Origin: Flavobacterium sp. UGB4466
GTDB taxonomy: Bacteria; Bacteroidota; Bacteroidia; Flavobacteriales; Flavobacteriaceae
DNA: 64,000 bases
Direction: 5' to 3'
Assembly (NCBI RefSeq): GCF_903469665.1
Contig: NZ_CAGKLC010000004.1
Coordinates: forward strand, 56,438 to 120,437
Both the position numbers and the translations under genes were made by a program. The notes beneath the pieces were generated by a model. It did not search any database and was not told the DNA's origin. It worked only from the letters and a program-made list of their open reading frames with translations. Shown here one piece after another: positions 63,101 through 64,000 of this stretch (position 1 is the stretch's first letter; each line of letters begins with the position of its first letter).

Positions 63101-63489
63101 AAAAAGATCCATTGCTTATTTACAAATTAGAAGCTTTCAATTTGTTCAGAGGAATGTTAGACAACGTTAACAGAGAAGTTATTTCATTCTTGTTCAAAGG
63201 TGATTTACCGGCTCAAAACGTTCCTGAAATTCACGAAGCTAAAGAAGTACGTCAAAAAGAAAACTTCAAATTAAGCAAAGACGAAATCGTAAACAGCGAG
63301 GAAATCAACCGTGAAGCCGGAGAAACACAACAGCGTCAGGTTACAGAAACGATTGTAAGAGATATGCCAAAAATCAATCGTAATGATACTGTAACTGTTC
63401 AGGAAGTTGCAACCGGCAAAACAGAAACAATGAAATTTAAAAAAGCGGAATCTTTAGTAGCCTCAGGCGAATGGATTATCGTTAAATAA
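60148..63489 (+). CDS. secA: Preprotein translocase ATPase SecA
   Basis: Drives export of preproteins through SecYEG. At 1113 residues it is longer than the roughly 900 of E. coli because of an insertion around 330-480, a Bacteroidota hallmark. Walker A is [11 protein letters not shown], followed by [26 protein letters not shown], Walker [11 protein letters not shown], and in the second motor domain [12 protein letters not shown] and [14 protein letters not shown]. The C-terminal zinc motif CxCxSGxxxxxHC is absent; the end is Lys/Glu-rich, then [13 protein letters not shown] strong terminator follows. Confidence 0.97.
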   Translation: MSFINSIIKVFVGDKSQKDVKALQPYLNKIKTFETSLMSLSHDELRARTVFFKERIKEARADKDAKIASLKAEVENIEDIDKREDLYDAIDTLEKEAYEISEKTLLEILPEAFSVVKETARRFKENSHIEVTATAKDREFSATKPYVVIDGEKSVWANKWNAAGKDITWDMIHYDVQLIGGMVLHEGKVAEMQTGEGKTLVATLPLYLNALTGNGVHLVTVNDYLAKRDSTWKAPLFEFHGLTVDCIDNHQPSTEQRKKAYDADITYGTNNEFGFDYLRDNMAHSPSDLVQRKHNYAIVDEVDSVLIDDARTPLIISGPVPQGDRHEFNELKPKIENLVAQQRQLANGFLAEAKKLIKEGNTKEGGFLLLRAYRSLPKNKALIKFLSEEGIKQLLQKTENQYMQDNNREMHKVDEALYFVIEEKNNQVELTDNGIQYLSGDTDPDFFVLPDIGTEIAAIEKQKLDKDGEAEAKERLFQDFGVKSERIHTLTQLLKAYALFEKDVEYVIMDNKIMIVDEQTGRIMDGRRYSDGLHQAIEAKENVKIEAATQTFATVTLQNYFRMYSKLGGMTGTAVTEAGELWQIYKLDVVEIPTNRPIARQDKEDYIYKTTREKFNAVIEDVTELSNAGRPVLIGTTSVEISELLSRMLKMRGVTHNVLNAKMHKQEAQIVEEAGKAGVVTIATNMAGRGTDIKLTPEVKAAGGLAIVGTERHDSRRVDRQLRGRAGRQGDPGSSQFYVSLEDNLMRLFGSERVAKVMDRMGLQEGEVIQHSMMTKSIERAQKKVEENNFGVRKRLLEYDDVMNSQREVVYKRRRHALFGERLKLDIANMLYDTCELIVSQNKVANDFKTFEFDLIRYFSITSPISEADFTKLSDIEITGKIYKETLAFYTEKTERSAREAFPIIKGVYEEPNNHFERIVVPFTDGIKTLNVVTDLKKAYDSEGAQLIADFEKNITLSIVDEAWKKHLRKMDELKQSVQLAVHEQKDPLLIYKLEAFNLFRGMLDNVNREVISFLFKGDLPAQNVPEIHEAKEVRQKENFKLSKDEIVNSEEINREAGETQQRQVTETIVRDMPKINRNDTVTVQEVATGKTETMKFKKAESLVASGEWIIVK

Positions 63490-63509
63490 TAAAGACTTTT
63501 AATTAAGCT

Positions 63510-63545
63510 AACCCGACAGGTTTCAAAAAACCTGTCGGGTTTGTT
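63510..63545 (+). terminator. Terminator of secA, with repeat words
   Basis: AACCCGACAGGTTT pairs with AAACCTGTCGGGTT around CAA. A third copy, CAAACCCGACAGG, lies just downstream (63555-63567), again built from the same word. Confidence 0.88.
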
Positions 63546-63585
63546 GTTTTTAACAAACCCGACAGGAAATCTATTCAGATTTTCT

Positions 63586-63593
63586 TATATTTG
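63586..63593 (+). promoter_or_regulatory. -7 element of the 63615 gene
   Basis: TATATTTG matches TAnnTTTG, 21 bp before the ATG. No -33 TTG at 17-20 nt. Confidence 0.5.
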
Positions 63594-63614
63594 TAAAACT
63601 AAAACTACTTAACA

Positions 63615-63800
63615 ATGACAGCAATTTTAAATTTATTTAAAAAATCCGATTCAAAAGATACTGGATTAAGAGGAACTGCAGAGGGTAGGTTATATGTTGA
63701 TAAAAAAGTTTTTTACAACCGTACAGAAGTACGAGAAGCTATAAAAAACCTTAAAAAATCTACTGCAATTAAAGAGCAGATAGAAGCAAATAGAATCTAA
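63615..63800 (+). CDS. Small protein of unknown function
   Basis: 61 residues, MTAILNLFKK onward, with a basic region and a central RGTAEGRLYVDKKVFYNRTEVREAI. No family is recognised. A -7 box stands 21 bp upstream. The next gene starts 2 bp after its stop codon, so the two are co-transcribed. The composition and start look real. Soluble and helical by eye. Confidence 0.65.
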   Translation: MTAILNLFKKSDSKDTGLRGTAEGRLYVDKKVFYNRTEVREAIKNLKKSTAIKEQIEANRI

Positions 63801-63802
63801 AT

Positions 63803-64000
63803 ATGATGCCGTACAATCTACTTTTACTTCCTGTAATTGTTGGTTATTTTATTTTAATATATTCCCATTACTTCAGATATAACACTCAAAGATTAACACA
63901 AAATAGAATCATTTTTGAATCAGTTTCTGTTGCCATAATTATATTAACCTTGGGATTTCTATTAAGAACTGTAATTGAATATTTATCCCCTCAATTAACA
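63803..64000 (+). CDS. Membrane protein, truncated by window edge
   Basis: ATG 63803 opens a frame of 66 codons that is still open at the edge. Two hydrophobic segments are seen: about residues 4-20 (YNLLLLPVIVGYFILIY) and 45-57 (VSVAIIILTLGFLL), with a positively charged FRYNTQRLTQNRIIFE between. No family recognised. The 2-bp gap from the preceding small gene suggests a two-gene unit. Confidence 0.6.
   Translation, partial: MMPYNLLLLPVIVGYFILIYSHYFRYNTQRLTQNRIIFESVSVAIIILTLGFLLRTVIEYLSPQLT

Overview
The window is a chromosomal segment of a Bacteroidota species, very probably Flavobacterium or a close relative. The evidence is the low GC content, promoters of the flavobacterial type (TTG, 17-20 nt, TAnnTTTG) rather than Shine-Dalgarno signals, two proteins with type IX secretion C-terminal signals and a PorP/SprF partner, BshC of bacillithiol synthesis, a long Bacteroidota-type SecA, and the rpmB-rpmG-DUF4295-ftsY block. 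Most genes are housekeeping or envelope genes. I see no prophage, integrase, CRISPR array or intact insertion sequence.

Layout. 0-9 kb: two tandem tRNA-Glu genes (one cut by the edge), proS, a glycine/aromatic-rich lipoprotein, an OmpP1/FadL-like outer-membrane protein, rimO, a secreted Gly/Tyr-rich protein, a lipoprotein amidase and a porin. 9-19 kb: a gene-free, G-poor 0.9 kb stretch, an aldo/keto reductase, a DUF433/DUF5615 toxin-antitoxin pair, a sialate O-acetylesterase, a DUF1573 protein, a histidine kinase/response regulator pair, a UlaG-like hydrolase and a B12-type radical SAM protein. 19-25.5 kb: a 2181-residue secreted protein with 18 tandem repeats of about 74 residues and a type B T9SS signal. 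25.5-42.4 kb: an MHS transporter, bshC, an HGSNAT-like acyltransferase, ndk, a DciA-like protein, small lipoproteins, a serine hydrolase, the ribosomal/ftsY block, cinA, an orphan Hpt protein, a FAH hydrolase, an exonuclease, an E2 acyltransferase, a family 2 glycosyltransferase and two small secreted proteins. 42.4-52.5 kb: a second HGSNAT-like protein, two polysaccharide-assembly genes and a SprB-like/SprF secretion cassette. 52.5-64 kb: an ABC-F ATPase, an FKBP lipoprotein, a methyltransferase, an alpha/beta hydrolase, a DUF6565-like lipoprotein, a LolD-like ATPase, a PduO-type adenosyltransferase, a DUF2795 protein, secA and an unrecognised small pair at the edge.

Shared themes. Two large T9SS substrates, one with its own SprF partner, point to a gliding or adhesive surface. 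The CpsB/YwqE-like phosphatase, the polyprenyl glycosylphosphotransferase and the glycosyltransferase point to capsule or exopolysaccharide. Many intergenic gaps hold imperfect inverted repeats made of short repeated words. One such repeat occurs twice, in frame, inside the radical SAM gene. I regard that, together with the 18-repeat giant protein, as the most interesting content. I did not find a clear new multi-gene system.

Three starts were moved using promoter position (the 41350 and 58005 genes) or family alignment (bshC). Two genes of 59 and 50 residues (33129-33308 and 34437-34589) were found by reading the sequence.
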